A DNA stretch of 64,000 nt from Pseudomonas fluorescens (GTDB lineage Bacteria > Pseudomonadota > Gammaproteobacteria > Pseudomonadales > Pseudomonadaceae): positions 5,530,501-5,594,500 of the forward strand of contig NZ_CP015225.1 of NCBI RefSeq assembly GCF_001623525.1, read 5' to 3'. The first letter of the stretch is position 1. Each line of letters starts with the position of its first letter. The notes beneath the pieces were generated by a model. It did no database searches, was not told where the DNA came from, and saw nothing but the letters and a program-made list of their open reading frames with translations. The position numbers were made by a program, and so were the translations under genes. Below are positions 51,201 through 63,475 of this stretch, piece by piece.

Positions 51201-51902
51201 ATGTCGCCTGTGATTTCCCTGACCGTCGAAGCTGGCCTGCAAGCCGAACAGGATCTGCTGGCCAGCATCTGCGCGGGCGACGCCGAGTTCGGCCTGCTGT
51301 TCTGGCAGCCCAACGACCGTGCGCTGGTCATGCCGCGCCGTTTGAGTCGCCTACCGGGGTTTGAATACGCCTGTGAAGTATCGGCCGCTCATGGCTGGCC
51401 TGTCTTGTTGCGTGAAACGGGTGGCGAACCGGTGCCGCAGTCGGCCGCTACGGTCAATATCGCCCTGGTCTACGCACCACCGCGCAGCGAAGGTGACCAC
51501 GGACGTATCGAAACCGGGTATCGCCGGTTGTGCGATCCCATCTGTCAGCTGTTGGACGAGTTGGGCGGGGTGGCTTCTCTGGGAGAGGTGGAAGGGGCTT
51601 TTTGTGACGGGCGCTTCAACGTCAACCTCGACGGCCGGAAAATGGTGGGCACCGCTCAGCGCTGGCGCCAGAGCAAGGGTGGTCAACGTCCGGTGGGGCT
51701 GGTTCATGGCGCGTTTTTGCTGGAGAACGAGCGCGAGTCCATGGTCGCGGCAGTCAATCGCTTCAATGAGGCTTGCGGCCTGGAGCCGCGAGTGCGAGCC
51801 GAGAGCCATATTGCCCTGCATGAAAAATTCCCGGCGCCTCACGCGCTGGAGCGGCTCGACGCTTTGTACCGGGAACTGCTGATCAATCTGCTGGGCGCTT
51901 AA
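51201..51902 (+). CDS. Lipoate-protein-ligase-like protein (BPL/LPL_A family)
   Basis: 233 residues. The fold is that of biotin/lipoate ligases: [23 protein letters not shown] in place of the usual RR.TGGGxVFHD.GN loop, and [18 protein letters not shown], which keeps the lysine of the binding pocket (about 148). The altered glycine-rich loop makes substrate and activity uncertain. It begins three bases after trpC, probably on the same transcript, and its stop overlaps that of the convergent vfr. Confidence 0.75.
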   Translation: MSPVISLTVEAGLQAEQDLLASICAGDAEFGLLFWQPNDRALVMPRRLSRLPGFEYACEVSAAHGWPVLLRETGGEPVPQSAATVNIALVYAPPRSEGDHGRIETGYRRLCDPICQLLDELGGVASLGEVEGAFCDGRFNVNLDGRKMVGTAQRWRQSKGGQRPVGLVHGAFLLENERESMVAAVNRFNEACGLEPRVRAESHIALHEKFPAPHALERLDALYRELLINLLGA

Positions 51903-52543
51903 CGCGTTCCGAACACCACCATGGTCTTGCCTTTGACACTGACCAGGTTGCGCTCTTCCAGATCCTTGAGAACGCGACCAACCATTTCACGCGAACAACC
52001 GACAATCCGACCAATCTCTTGGCGGGTCACCTTGATCTGCATCCCGTCCGGGTGGGTCATGGCATCGGGCTGCTTGCACAGTTCCAACAGGCAGCGTGCG
52101 ACACGTCCGGTGACGTCGAAAAATGCGAGGTCGCCGACCTTGCGGGTGGTATTGCGCAGGCGCTGTGCGATTTGTCCGCTGAGTACGTAAAGAATGTCCG
52201 GGTCTTGCAGGGACAGTTCTCGGAATTTGGCGTAGCTGATTTCCGCAACTTCACATTCAATCTTGGTCCGCACCCAGGCACTGCGTTCCTGTTCCTTGCC
52301 CGCCTGTTCGAATAACCCCAGCTCGCCGAAAAAATCCCCGGAATTGAGGTAGGCGATGATCATTTCTCGACCGTCGTCATCTTCTATGAGGATAGTGACC
52401 GACCCCTTGATGATGAAAAACAACGTCTCGGAACGATCTCCCGCACAAATGATGTTGTGTTTGGCTGGATAGCGGCGGCGCTGGCAATGCATCAAGAGTT
52501 TGTCGAGATTCTTGATCTTGAACGTGGGAGTAATGGCAACCAT
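51899..52543 (-). CDS. vfr: CRP-family regulator Vfr
   Basis: 214 residues. The cAMP-binding domain has [11 protein letters not shown] and a phosphate cassette with RSAWVR. A C-terminal winged helix-turn-helix is at about 165-195 ([24 protein letters not shown]), identical in layout to P. aeruginosa Vfr. It is a cAMP-dependent global regulator; in P. aeruginosa of virulence genes. Its stop codon overlaps that of the convergent ligase-like gene in a TTAA. Upstream is a strong hairpin and a TATAAA -10 candidate. Confidence 0.95.
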   Translation of the reverse strand: MVAITPTFKIKNLDKLLMHCQRRRYPAKHNIICAGDRSETLFFIIKGSVTILIEDDDGREMIIAYLNSGDFFGELGLFEQAGKEQERSAWVRTKIECEVAEISYAKFRELSLQDPDILYVLSGQIAQRLRNTTRKVGDLAFFDVTGRVARCLLELCKQPDAMTHPDGMQIKVTRQEIGRIVGCSREMVGRVLKDLEERNLVSVKGKTMVVFGTR

Positions 52544-52610
52544 GGTTGTATCCCGAAAGACTGCGCAGTGATGGTTTGGTTTTTTTATAGACGCGAATGG
52601 CTATTGCTAA

Positions 52611-52650
52611 AAGCTGGCCATGCGCCAGCGAGTTGGCGTATGGCCAGCTT
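52611..52650. terminator. Strong stem-loop in the vfr-OsmC divergent region
   Basis: Arms of 17-18 bases (AAGCTGGCCATGCGCCA and TTGGCGTATGGCCAGCTT) with one G-T wobble around five bases. Read leftward a TTTTA follows, so it could end a leftward transcript just upstream of the vfr promoter. The -35 of vfr would overlap its left edge. Confidence 0.55.
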
Positions 52651-52682
52651 AACAGAGGCGTCCTTAATTGATTTGAGAATTT

Positions 52683-52700
52683 ACCTACATGCTGGTAGGT
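52683..52700. promoter_or_regulatory. Inverted repeat upstream of OsmC-like gene
   Basis: ACCTAC-N6-GTAGGT, perfect arms, about 82 bases before the OsmC-like start. Possible regulator site. Confidence 0.3.
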
Positions 52701-52781
52701 CAGGTCTCCTAAGACGGAGGGCGGTCATGCCGGAGCGCTGTGCTAAGCTGGCGACCCTTTTTTAACAGTGGAGTCTTGGCG

Positions 52782-53204
52782 ATGAAGGCACGCATCCAAT
52801 GGGCTGGCGAAGCCATGTTCCTCGGTGAGTCAGGCAGTGGTCATGTGGTCGTCATGGACGGCCCGCCAGAAGCCGGTGGGCGGAACCTGGGTGTTCGGCC
52901 GATGGAAATGCTCCTGCTGGGCGTGGGCGGTTGCAGTAACTTCGACGTGGTCAGCATTCTCAAAAAGTCCCGCCAGGCCGTCGAAAGCTGCGAAGCTTTC
53001 CTGGAGGCAGAGCGCGCCACTGAAGATCCCAAAGTGTTTACCAAGATCCACATGCACTTCGTGGTGAAGGGGCGAGCCCTGAAGGAAGCCCAGGTCAAGC
53101 GCGCCATTGAGCTGTCCGCCGAGAAGTACTGTTCGGCTTCGATCATGCTCGGCGCCGCTGGGGTCGAAATCACCCACGATTATGAAATCATCGAGTTGGG
53201 TTGA
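52782..53204 (+). CDS. OsmC/Ohr family protein
   Basis: 140 residues from the ATG at 52782 with TGGAG upstream. The fold shows PMEMLLLGVGGCSNFDVVSILKK with one Cys (about 47) and KYCSASIMLGAAGVEI with the second Cys (about 119), the pair used for peroxide reduction in Ohr/OsmC. It belongs to the YhfA branch by length and sequence. Probably cytoplasmic thiol protein in peroxide defence. Divergent from vfr. Confidence 0.85.
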   Translation: MKARIQWAGEAMFLGESGSGHVVVMDGPPEAGGRNLGVRPMEMLLLGVGGCSNFDVVSILKKSRQAVESCEAFLEAERATEDPKVFTKIHMHFVVKGRALKEAQVKRAIELSAEKYCSASIMLGAAGVEITHDYEIIELG

Positions 53205-53242
53205 GTCGATAGCCGACGGGCCGTATTGAAGTTGTCGGACAG

Positions 53243-53278
53243 AAAAAAGGCGACTTCCCTTGGGGGAGTCGCCTTTTT
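53243..53278. terminator. Bidirectional Rho-independent terminator
   Basis: AAAAAAGGCGACT and AGTCGCCTTTTT arms with inner TCCC/GGGA pairs, between the convergent OsmC-like gene and coq7. Confidence 0.85.
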
Positions 53279-53317
53279 AATTTCTGTGGGAATGAGCTGG
53301 TCAGTCCCCAATAGCCG

Positions 53318-53965
53318 TCAAATCCGATAAGTGCTCTTGGTCATGACCTTGGCCAGCAGGCTCATGCCGAACTTGACTGGGGCCGGAAAACGGAAGCCAC
53401 CGGCCTCAAGTGCACTCTCGGCATGGTGTTCCTCATCCACGCGCATCTGCTCGAGGATCGCCCGGGATTTTTCATCCTCGGCTGGCAGTTGTTCGAGGTG
53501 TTCATTCAAATGCTTGCACACTTGATGCTCGGTCGCCGCAACGAAACCGAGGCTGACTTTGTCGCTGATCAGCCCGGCAACGGCTCCGATCCCGAATGAC
53601 ATCCCATAGAACAGCGGGTTCAGGACGCTGGTATGGCTGCCCAGCTGGCGAATCCGTTGTTCACACCAGACCAGATGGTCGATTTCTTCCTCGGCGGCAT
53701 GCTCCATTGCTTCACGCACTTGCGGTAGCTTCGCTGTCAGCGCCTGGCCCTGATACAGCGCCTGGGCACAGACTTCGCCGGTGTGGTTGATACGCATCAG
53801 TCCGGCGACGTGGCGGGTTTGCTCGTCACTCAGTTGCGCGTCCGGCTGCACGATAGCCGGCGATGGGCGGTATGGCTGGCCACTGAAGGGCAGCAGCGTG
53901 CGCATCGCGGTATCGGCTTGCAGCAACAGACGGTCAATCGGCGAGTAGTGACGTTGGGTAGTCAT
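53318..53965 (-). CDS. coq7: Demethoxyubiquinone hydroxylase (Coq7 family)
   Basis: 215 residues. Di-iron carboxylate site across four helices: [39 protein letters not shown] and [15 protein letters not shown] supply Glu and ExxH ligands. It hydroxylates the ring in ubiquinone synthesis at the inner membrane; pseudomonads use this O2-dependent enzyme instead of UbiF. Confidence 0.96.
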   Translation of the reverse strand: MTTQRHYSPIDRLLLQADTAMRTLLPFSGQPYRPSPAIVQPDAQLSDEQTRHVAGLMRINHTGEVCAQALYQGQALTAKLPQVREAMEHAAEEEIDHLVWCEQRIRQLGSHTSVLNPLFYGMSFGIGAVAGLISDKVSLGFVAATEHQVCKHLNEHLEQLPAEDEKSRAILEQMRVDEEHHAESALEAGGFRFPAPVKFGMSLLAKVMTKSTYRI

Positions 53966-54040
53966 GCTTACCTCCGGGAAAAATCACAGCGGCCAGTTTA
54001 ACCCAATCGACCGCCGAAGATTTGCGTTGGGTCAGGTGTA

Positions 54041-54394
54041 TCAGCCCGGTGGCCAGTTCATCTGGCGCTGCCCCAGCACATGCATATGAATGTGATAGAC
54101 CGTTTGCCCGCCCAGTTCATTGCAGTTCATCACCACACGAAAACCTTCTTCACAGCCCAATTCAAGTGCCAGGCGCTGAGCAGTGAACAAAATGTGTCCA
54201 GCCAGGCCTTTGTCTTCCTCGGCCAGGTCATTGAGGGTGCGAATCGGTTTTTTCGGTATGACCAAAAAATGCACAGGCGCCTGCGGGGCGATGTCGTGGA
54301 AGGCCAATACCTGGTCATCCTCGTAAATGATCTTTGCCGGAATTTCCCGGTTGATGATCTTGGTGAACAGAGTATCCACAGCTGTTTTCTCCAT
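54041..54394 (-). CDS. hinT: HIT family nucleotide-binding protein (HinT type)
   Basis: 117 residues from the first ATG (54394). The histidine triad YHIHMHVLG is at the C-terminus with the FHDIAPQAPVHFLVIPKK strand before it. HinT-type proteins hydrolyse adenosine phosphoramidates. An upstream in-frame TTG (54451) would add 19 Pro/Ser-rich residues and is less likely. Confidence 0.9.
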   Translation of the reverse strand: MEKTAVDTLFTKIINREIPAKIIYEDDQVLAFHDIAPQAPVHFLVIPKKPIRTLNDLAEEDKGLAGHILFTAQRLALELGCEEGFRVVMNCNELGGQTVYHIHMHVLGQRQMNWPPG

Positions 54395-54461
54395 TGGGTT
54401 CGTCGAGGTCGGGGGGCGTGAAGGCTCCGATTGAGGCGCCTGATAGTTCAACTTGAAGGGA

Positions 54462-55250
54462 TCAGCGCGGGCAATAGGCCTTGTTGATCATGCCGGCGAT
54501 GGTTCGGACCAGCCATCGCGAGCCCAGGCGCGGCAGTGCGGCCAGCCAGCGGTTGCGGCGTCCGGGAATGATGATGGCGCGGTTGCGGTCCAGCGCGCGC
54601 ACGGCGTACAGGGCCACTTCTTCGGGGCTCATCAGTAACTTGCTGTCGATGAGCTTCTGTTCGTCCATCTGCGCCCTGGAAAAGAAGCCGGTCCGGGTCG
54701 GGCCAGGGCAAAGCACCGAGACCTTGATCGCGCATTTCTTCAGCTCGACCCGCAGGGCTTCGGAGAAGTGCAGCACATAGGCCTTGCTGGCGTAATAGGT
54801 ACTCATCCAGGGGCCGGGCTGGAACGCGGCGATCGAGGCGACGTTGAGGATCTGCCCGCCGCCAAGCAGCGCCATGCTGTTACCGATGGCGTGACAAAGC
54901 CGTGTCAGGGCGAGGATATTGACTTCGATCAGGTCCTGCTCGGTCATCCAGTCCTGGCCCAGGAACGGCCCGCTGGTGCCGATGCCTGCGCAATTGACCA
55001 GCAGGTCGATCTGCCGCTCGCCTTCCTCCAGTTCCAGGAGAAAGCCTGAAAGCCTCAGCGGTTCGCTCAGGTCACAAGCCCGGAACAATACCTCCACGCC
55101 AAACCGCCGAGTCAGTTCGATTGCAATACTTTCCAGCCGATCACGCTGTCGAGCCACCAGTATCAGGTTGCGGCCGCGCCGGGCCAGCGCTTCAGCCATG
55201 GCCAGGCCAATGCCGCTGGAAGCGCCAGTGATCAGTGCGTAACGGGTCAT
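54462..55250 (-). CDS. Short-chain dehydrogenase/reductase
   Basis: 262 residues from MTRYALITG (55250). The NAD(P) loop TGASSGIG (7-14), NCAG (about 87), Ser in VASIAAF (about 139) and the YYASKAYVLH catalytic Tyr-Lys (about 152-156) are all present. The C-terminus has a hydrophobic/basic stretch with GRRNRWLAALPRLGSRWLVR, possibly membrane-associated. Substrate unknown; similar proteins are annotated as DltE-like oxidoreductases. Confidence 0.87.
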   Translation of the reverse strand: MTRYALITGASSGIGLAMAEALARRGRNLILVARQRDRLESIAIELTRRFGVEVLFRACDLSEPLRLSGFLLELEEGERQIDLLVNCAGIGTSGPFLGQDWMTEQDLIEVNILALTRLCHAIGNSMALLGGGQILNVASIAAFQPGPWMSTYYASKAYVLHFSEALRVELKKCAIKVSVLCPGPTRTGFFSRAQMDEQKLIDSKLLMSPEEVALYAVRALDRNRAIIIPGRRNRWLAALPRLGSRWLVRTIAGMINKAYCPR

Positions 55251-55312
55251 GCAGTTCTCCATCGCAACAGCCCGCCGCCAGTTGACTGGGCTGTCACCGG
55301 CATGAAGCGCGC

Positions 55313-56278
55313 TTATTGTTCCTCTTCTTCTTCATAGTCTACAGAAGGTGGAGCGGGCTCGGCTGCCTCGACGGCGGGCTCTTCAGAGGTTTCGTTGCTG
55401 TATTCACTGCTTTCATAGCTGCTCAGGCTGCTGCTGTCGTAGTCCTCCTGAAGGGCCCCGAAGATGCCGGCAAAGGTAGCCATGAAAATCAGGACGATCA
55501 TCACCAGCCAGAGCGAGGCCAGCAATTTGACCGCAGTGGTATTGCGCGGCGGCGGGGGGCCGTACTGGTTTGCGCCGGTATTGCCCGGAGCGATGATGAG
55601 GATGAAGGGGAAGATGCTGCCCACGAAGGGAACCAGGTTGATCAGCCACAACCACCCCGACCAGCCCAGATCATGCAGGCGCTGGACGTTGAACTGGATG
55701 CTCACGAAGGCAAAGGCAAGGACGACGACTGCGGCGAGCAGGCCGCCGACGATGAGTCCCGCGACCGAGTCGGAAGCCAGCAGCCAGGCCGTGGCCAACC
55801 AGAAGCCTATGCCGACCAAGGGCAGTAGGGCCAAGGTCAACACCATGGTCCAGGCCAGGTAGCGCAGGCGTCCGATACGCCCGTCGAAGCTGAAGGGCTT
55901 GAGCGTGCCGTACTCTGCAAGCGCTTCACCGACTTCGGCGCGGGGAGGCGCGTACGGCGAGGCGGGCTCGACGATCGAATCGGGATGGCGTCCACTCGGT
56001 TGCCGTGGTGCCTCCTGTACCTCGCCAAGGTTCAGTTGGACGACGGGTTCGGCTTCGATCCTGGCATCGATCCCGCTCTTGTTGAGCGCTTCCAGGTAAT
56101 GTTGCGCCTCGCTCTGGGACAGGTTGCTTTTGAGGGCTACCTTGCGCCCGGTGAACAGCCGTTCAATGGCGCTGACATCGCTTTTGAACAGCTCGGCGAG
56201 GTTGAGTTTGGCGGTGGTGGTATCGACGCCCGGCATCAGGCCGCCGTCGAATACGATGTTGAAACGGGTTTCGCTCAT
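55313..56278 (-). CDS. DUF805 membrane protein with an N-terminal soluble domain
   Basis: About 321 residues (MSETRFNIVFDG start). An N-terminal domain (1-75) with alternating strands and helices (NIVFDGGLMPGVD, GRKVALKSNL, YLEALNKSGIDARIE) looks like a small alpha/beta ligand or sensor module. A linker is followed by a DUF805 membrane domain (about 130-280; FSFDGRIGRLRYL, RLHDLGWSGWLWL, GANQYGPPPP). The C-terminus is very acidic, ending EEEEEQ. Function unknown. Confidence 0.8.
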   Translation of the reverse strand: MSETRFNIVFDGGLMPGVDTTTAKLNLAELFKSDVSAIERLFTGRKVALKSNLSQSEAQHYLEALNKSGIDARIEAEPVVQLNLGEVQEAPRQPSGRHPDSIVEPASPYAPPRAEVGEALAEYGTLKPFSFDGRIGRLRYLAWTMVLTLALLPLVGIGFWLATAWLLASDSVAGLIVGGLLAAVVVLAFAFVSIQFNVQRLHDLGWSGWLWLINLVPFVGSIFPFILIIAPGNTGANQYGPPPPRNTTAVKLLASLWLVMIVLIFMATFAGIFGALQEDYDSSSLSSYESSEYSNETSEEPAVEAAEPAPPSVDYEEEEEQ

Positions 56279-56329
56279 GCCCGGCATCCTTGTCTCTAGA
56301 AGTTGAATAGTTGTTTTGTTCAGGCTGAT

Positions 56330-57298
56330 TCAGCGGGGCCATTGCCCGCCAAGCTGCGCCGCCCGGGCATGTGCCTGACGGTATTCTTCATCCAGGCGTG
56401 CCACCAACTGATCGACGCTGGGCAAATCATCGATTTCACCCACGCCCTGGCCCGCGGACCATACGGTTTTCCAGGCCTTGGCTTCATCGTTCAGCGGTTT
56501 GAGTTTCGAGCCAAAATCCACCTCGCCCTTGCTCTGCAGAGCGGCCAGATCGAAGCCGGCCTTCTCCAGGCTCTGGCGCATGAAACTGGCCGGCACTCCG
56601 GATACAGCGGGAGTATGCACGATGTCTGCGGCTCTGGATGTGAGCAACATCTCTTTATAAGCTTCAGGGGCGTGGCTTTCGCTCGTAGCGATAAAGCGCG
56701 TACCGAAGTAGGCCAGATCGGCGCCGAGCAATTGTGCAGCCAGAATCTGGTGACCGTGGTTCAGGCATCCTGCAAGCAGTAAGGTCTTATCAAAAAACTG
56801 CCGGATCTCAGCAATCAATGAGAACGGGCTCCAGGTCCCGGCGTGTCCGCCTGCACCGGCGGCAACGGCGATCAAGCCATCGACACCGGCTTCGGCGGCT
56901 TTCTCGGCATGACGCCGGGTCGTCACGTCATGGAACACCAGTCCGCCATAAGCATGGACGGCATCTACCAACTCCTTCACCGCGCCCAGGCTGGTGATGA
57001 CAATCGGTACCTTGTGTTCGATGCAGATGGCCAGGTCGGCTTGAAGCCGCGGGTTGCTGTGATGGACGATCAGGTTCACAGCGTAGGGTGCCGGATTTTC
57101 CAGGGTCGCCAGGCCTGCTTCGATTTCCGCCAACCAGGCCTTGAAGCCACTGCTTTCGCGCTGGTTCAACGCCGGAAAACTGCCGACGATGCCGTTACGG
57201 CAGCAGGCCAGCACCAGTTGCGGATTGGAAATCAGGAACATTGGCGCTGCCACGACGGGCAGGCGCAAGCGTTGTTCAAGCAGAGCGGGCAACGACAT
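56330..57298 (-). CDS. Nitronate monooxygenase (2-nitropropane dioxygenase family)
   Basis: 322 residues. FMN-dependent TIM barrel: VAAPMFLISNPQLVLACC at the N-terminus, HDVTTRRHAEKAAEAGVDGLIAVAAGAGGHAG (the latter part being the flavin phosphate/His motif, about 125-156) and GADLAYFGTRFIAT. It oxidises alkyl nitronates such as propionate-3-nitronate. Lies 32 bases after the hemJ stop is reached on the opposite side, both leftward. Confidence 0.92.
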   Translation of the reverse strand: MSLPALLEQRLRLPVVAAPMFLISNPQLVLACCRNGIVGSFPALNQRESSGFKAWLAEIEAGLATLENPAPYAVNLIVHHSNPRLQADLAICIEHKVPIVITSLGAVKELVDAVHAYGGLVFHDVTTRRHAEKAAEAGVDGLIAVAAGAGGHAGTWSPFSLIAEIRQFFDKTLLLAGCLNHGHQILAAQLLGADLAYFGTRFIATSESHAPEAYKEMLLTSRAADIVHTPAVSGVPASFMRQSLEKAGFDLAALQSKGEVDFGSKLKPLNDEAKAWKTVWSAGQGVGEIDDLPSVDQLVARLDEEYRQAHARAAQLGGQWPR

Positions 57299-57333
57299 CG
57301 CAAGTACCCCGCATAATGGACGCTGATTGGAGA

Positions 57334-57765
57334 TTAGAACGGTCGGACGACAACCAGAATTACGATAGCCAGCAATATCAGAACCGGCACTTCATTGAAC
57401 CAGCGATAAAAGACATGGCTGCGGGTGTTTTCGCCACGGGCGAAGCGCTTTACCTGGGCGCCGCACATATGGTGGTAACCGATCAGCAGCACGACCAGGG
57501 TCAGCTTGGCGTGCATCCAGCCACCTTGGGTGAAGTAGGCGCCGGCGTTGAGGCTGAGCAGCCAGATGCCGAATACCAGGGTGGCAATCATCGCCGGGCC
57601 CATGATGCCGCGATACAACTTGCGCTCCATGACGCTGAAGCGCTCCTTGCTGACGCTGTCTTCGCTTTGGGTGTGATAGACAAACAGGCGAGGCAGGTAG
57701 AACAGGCCGGCGAACCAGCAGACCATGCTGACGATGTGAAGTGCTTTGAGCCACAGATAGAGCAT
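57334..57765 (-). CDS. hemJ: Protoporphyrinogen oxidase HemJ-like membrane protein
   Basis: 143 residues with four hydrophobic helices. MLYLWLKALHIVSMVCWFAG carries the conserved His10; LMxxHMxKL-like GWMHAKLTLVVLLIGYHH contains the second His. It belongs to the UPF0093/HemJ family that oxidises protoporphyrinogen IX in heme synthesis, in the inner membrane. Confidence 0.88.
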   Translation of the reverse strand: MLYLWLKALHIVSMVCWFAGLFYLPRLFVYHTQSEDSVSKERFSVMERKLYRGIMGPAMIATLVFGIWLLSLNAGAYFTQGGWMHAKLTLVVLLIGYHHMCGAQVKRFARGENTRSHVFYRWFNEVPVLILLAIVILVVVRPF

Positions 57766-57900
57766 TTTTAGTTATTCCCAGGATTCACGGTAGCCCGATA
57801 GTAGAGGTTAGAGCGTCCGCACGTCACCTTGGCGGTTGTCGCCGGGCCCTGCGGCCCCTATCATCGACGGCTTTCCAGTGGGTTCGTTGAGGGCAGGTTT

Positions 57901-58935
57901 ATGGTCAAGGTCGGTATCGTCGGCGGCACGGGGTACACCGGTGTCGAACTGCTGCGTCTGTTGGCACAGCATCCGCAAGCTGAGGTGGTGGTCATCACTT
58001 CCCGATCCGAGGCCGGCCTGGCCGTCGCCGACATGTACCCGAACCTGCGAGGCCATTACGACGGCCTGGCGTTCAGCGTTCCGGACGTCAAGACCCTTGG
58101 CGCCTGCGATGTGGTGTTCTTCGCCACGCCCCACGGTGTCGCCCACGCCCTGGCGGGTGAACTGCTGGCTGCCGGGACCAAGGTCATCGACCTGTCGGCG
58201 GACTTCCGCCTGCAGGACGCTGATGAATGGGCCAAGTGGTACGGTCAACCTCACGGCGCGCCGGATCTGCTCGACGAGGCGGTTTACGGCTTGCCGGAAG
58301 TCAATCGCGAGAAAATCAAGCAGGCCCGACTGATCGCGGTACCGGGTTGCTATCCGACGGCAACTCAGCTGGGGTTCCTGCCGTTGCTCGAGGCCGGTCT
58401 TGCCGATGCTTCGCGTCTGATTGCCGACTGTAAGTCCGGTGTCAGCGGTGCCGGGCGTGGCGCCAGTGTCGGTTCGCTTTACTCCGAGACGTCGGAAAGC
58501 ATGAAGGCGTACGCGGTCAAGGGGCATCGCCATCTGCCGGAGATTCGCCAGGGGCTGCGCCGGGCTGCGGGCAAGGAGGTCGGCCTGACCTTCGTGCCGC
58601 ACCTGACGCCGATGATTCGTGGCATCCACTCCACTCTTTATGCAACCGTCGTCGATCGTTCGGTGGATCTGCAGGCGTTGTTTGAAAAGCGTTACGCCAA
58701 CGAACCGTTCGTCGACGTAATGCCGGCCGGCAGCCACCCGGAAACTCGCAGCGTGCGCGGTGCGAACGTTTGCCGGATCGCCGTGCATCGTCCGCAGGAC
58801 GGTGATCTGGTGGTGGTGTTGTCGGTCATCGATAACCTGGTCAAGGGCGCGTCCGGCCAGGCGGTGCAGAACCTGAACATCCTGTTCGGGCTGGATGAGC
58901 GCCTGGGGCTGTCCCATGCGGGGATGTTGCCGTAA
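57901..58935 (+). CDS. argC: N-acetyl-gamma-glutamyl-phosphate reductase
   Basis: 344 residues from the ATG at 57901. The NADP loop [18 protein letters not shown], the active-site Cys150 in [12 protein letters not shown] and the late [11 protein letters not shown] are ArgC signatures. It reduces N-acetylglutamyl-phosphate in arginine synthesis. Followed by an intergenic repeat and erpA. Confidence 0.97.
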   Translation: MVKVGIVGGTGYTGVELLRLLAQHPQAEVVVITSRSEAGLAVADMYPNLRGHYDGLAFSVPDVKTLGACDVVFFATPHGVAHALAGELLAAGTKVIDLSADFRLQDADEWAKWYGQPHGAPDLLDEAVYGLPEVNREKIKQARLIAVPGCYPTATQLGFLPLLEAGLADASRLIADCKSGVSGAGRGASVGSLYSETSESMKAYAVKGHRHLPEIRQGLRRAAGKEVGLTFVPHLTPMIRGIHSTLYATVVDRSVDLQALFEKRYANEPFVDVMPAGSHPETRSVRGANVCRIAVHRPQDGDLVVVLSVIDNLVKGASGQAVQNLNILFGLDERLGLSHAGMLP

Positions 58936-58940
58936 CGACA

Positions 58941-59004
58941 GTTAAAAGCTGCAAGCTTTAAGCTACAAGCTTGCAGCCTTTAACTTGTAGCTTGCCGCTG
59001 CTCT
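58941..59004. repeat. AGCTGCAAGC-type intergenic repeat
   Basis: Overlapping inverted units (AAAGCTGCAAGCTTTAAGCT, then CAAGCTTGCAGCCTTTAAC and TTGTAGCTTGCCGCTGCTC) between argC and erpA; the same family as at 20075-20165. Confidence 0.65.
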
Positions 59005-59090
59005 TCAAATAGTTGACCGATTTTGTAGGAGAAGCGGATAATGCCCGCCATCACGCATTATGGCGGCGTAAGCGCCGGGAGATATTCAGC

Positions 59091-59441
59091 ATGAGCGTCG
59101 AAACCTTCACCCCCACGGCTTTGCAATTCACCCACGGTGCCGCGCACAAGGTGAAGAGCCTGGTCGATGAAGAGGGCAATGATCGTTTGAAGCTGCGCGT
59201 ATTTGTTACGGGTGGCGGTTGTTCCGGCTTCCAGTATGGCTTCACTTTCGATGAGGAAGTGGCCGAAGACGATACCATCGTCGAGCGCGAAGGTGTCAGC
59301 CTGGTGGTCGATCCAATGAGCTTCCAGTACCTGGCAGGTGCCGAGGTGGATTACCAGGAAGGTTTGGAAGGCTCGCGGTTCGTGATCAAGAACCCAAACG
59401 CGACCACGACTTGTGGGTGCGGTTCTTCGTTCTCGATCTGA
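59091..59441 (+). CDS. erpA: Iron-sulfur cluster insertion protein ErpA
   Basis: 116 residues from the ATG at 59091. A-type carrier with the three cluster Cys: Cys44 in [11 protein letters not shown], Cys108 and Cys110 in TTCGCGSSF. It passes 4Fe-4S clusters to apo-enzymes of isoprenoid synthesis and respiration. Its own terminator follows. Confidence 0.96.
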   Translation: MSVETFTPTALQFTHGAAHKVKSLVDEEGNDRLKLRVFVTGGGCSGFQYGFTFDEEVAEDDTIVEREGVSLVVDPMSFQYLAGAEVDYQEGLEGSRFVIKNPNATTTCGCGSSFSI

Positions 59442-59452
59442 GACGGCTCCAA

Positions 59453-59493
59453 TAAAAACGCCGCAGTGCCTTACGGCCCTGCGGCGTTTTTTT
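59453..59493. terminator. Bidirectional terminator between erpA and anmK
   Basis: AAAAACGCCGCAG and CTGCGGCGTTTTTTT arms around a 12-base loop, serving both convergent genes. Confidence 0.87.
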
Positions 59494-59507
59494 GTCCATA
59501 ATCTTTC

Positions 59508-62020
<2,513 letters not shown>

Positions 62021-62232
62021 AGGTAATTTTGACTTTTGAAAAGATGAATTGGAAAAGATGAATGACATGATGAAGATGAAATAACTGTATAAAATATAAC
62101 CAAATCCCCTGCGAAGCAAGCCCGCGGACGCTCTGTTCTGTGGATTGGCGTCCGCGCGCCGGGCAAACCTTGTATTTGGTGCGCGATCTTGTATGGTTGG
62201 GGCCCTTTGAATCTGAGCCTTACGGGTCTGTT

Positions 62233-63432
62233 ATGAAGTCGGTTGAAGAGCAGCTAGCGCTGATCAAACGTGGTGCGGAAGAACTGTTGGTCGAGTCCGA
62301 GCTGATCGAAAAGCTCAAGCGCGGGCAGCCGCTGCGTATCAAGGCCGGTTTCGATCCAACGGCGCCCGATCTGCACCTGGGTCATACCGTGCTTATTAAT
62401 AAGCTGCGCCAGTTCCAGGATCTGGGGCACCAGGTCATCTTCCTTATAGGTGACTTCACTGGGATGATCGGTGATCCAAGCGGCAAGAGTGCTACGCGCC
62501 CACCGCTGACTCGTGAGCAGGTTCTCGATAACGCCGAGACCTACAAGACTCAGGTTTTCAAGATTCTTGAACCGGCCAAGACTGAAGTGGCTTTCAACTC
62601 CACTTGGATGGATCAGATGGGGCCGGCGGATTTCATTCGCCTGACGTCTCAATACACCGTAGCTCGTATGCTCGAGCGCGATGATTTCGACAAGCGCTAT
62701 AAATCCAATCAGCCAATTGCCATTCATGAGTTCCTCTACCCGCTTGTACAGGGTTATGACTCGGTCGCGTTGCGCGCGGACGTTGAGCTCGGCGGTACTG
62801 ACCAGAAGTTCAACCTGTTGATGGGGCGTGAGTTGCAGCGCGGCTATGGTCAGGAGGCGCAGTGCATTCTGACCATGCCATTGCTGGAAGGTCTGGATGG
62901 CGTGAAGAAGATGTCCAAGTCGCTGGGCAACTACGTAGGTATTCAGGAAGCGCCCGGCGTCATGTACAGCAAACTGGTCTCCATTCCTGATGTGCTGATG
63001 TGGCGTTACTTCGAGCTGTTGAGCTTCCGGTCCATGGATGAGATCAATGCGTTTCGCGCCGATGTCGAGGCGGGGGCCAATCCGCGAGACATCAAGATCA
63101 AGCTGGCCGAAGAGATTGTTGCTCGTTTCCACGGTGAGGAGGCTGCGGCCAATGCTCATCGCGCGGCGGGTAATCGTATGAAGGACGGTGAGCTGCCGGA
63201 TGATCTGCCGGAGATCGAGCTGACTGCTGTCGAGGATATGCCGATTGCGGCAGTCCTTAATAAAGCAGGCTTGGTCAAGAACGCTGCGGTGGCGCGAGAT
63301 CTCCTGGGTTCGGGTGGTGTGCGTGTAGATGGTGAGGTTGTGGATCGCGCCTATATATATGAGCTGGGTTCTACTCATGTATGTCAGGCCGGCAAGAAGG
63401 CTTTTGCGCGTATTACGCTGAAAGCTGAATAA
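62233..63432 (+). CDS. tyrS: Tyrosyl-tRNA synthetase
   Basis: 399 residues from the ATG at 62233. Class I signatures HLGHT (48-52, HIGH) and KKMSKSLG (about 226-230, KMSKS), with a C-terminal S4 domain ([14 protein letters not shown]). The length and spacing fit the TyrRS of pseudomonads upstream of an rRNA operon. No terminator is obvious before the rrn promoters. Confidence 0.96.
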   Translation: MKSVEEQLALIKRGAEELLVESELIEKLKRGQPLRIKAGFDPTAPDLHLGHTVLINKLRQFQDLGHQVIFLIGDFTGMIGDPSGKSATRPPLTREQVLDNAETYKTQVFKILEPAKTEVAFNSTWMDQMGPADFIRLTSQYTVARMLERDDFDKRYKSNQPIAIHEFLYPLVQGYDSVALRADVELGGTDQKFNLLMGRELQRGYGQEAQCILTMPLLEGLDGVKKMSKSLGNYVGIQEAPGVMYSKLVSIPDVLMWRYFELLSFRSMDEINAFRADVEAGANPRDIKIKLAEEIVARFHGEEAAANAHRAAGNRMKDGELPDDLPEIELTAVEDMPIAAVLNKAGLVKNAAVARDLLGSGGVRVDGEVVDRAYIYELGSTHVCQAGKKAFARITLKAE

Positions 63433-63447
63433 AGCTGAAAATAGGTG

Positions 63448-63475
63448 TTGACGGCAGATTCTGGAAGTCTATAAT
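63448..63475 (+). promoter_or_regulatory. rrn promoter P1
   Basis: TTGACG-N16-TATAAT followed by the GC-rich TCGCCCC discriminator typical of stringently controlled rRNA promoters. Seventeen bases after the tyrS stop. Confidence 0.75.
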
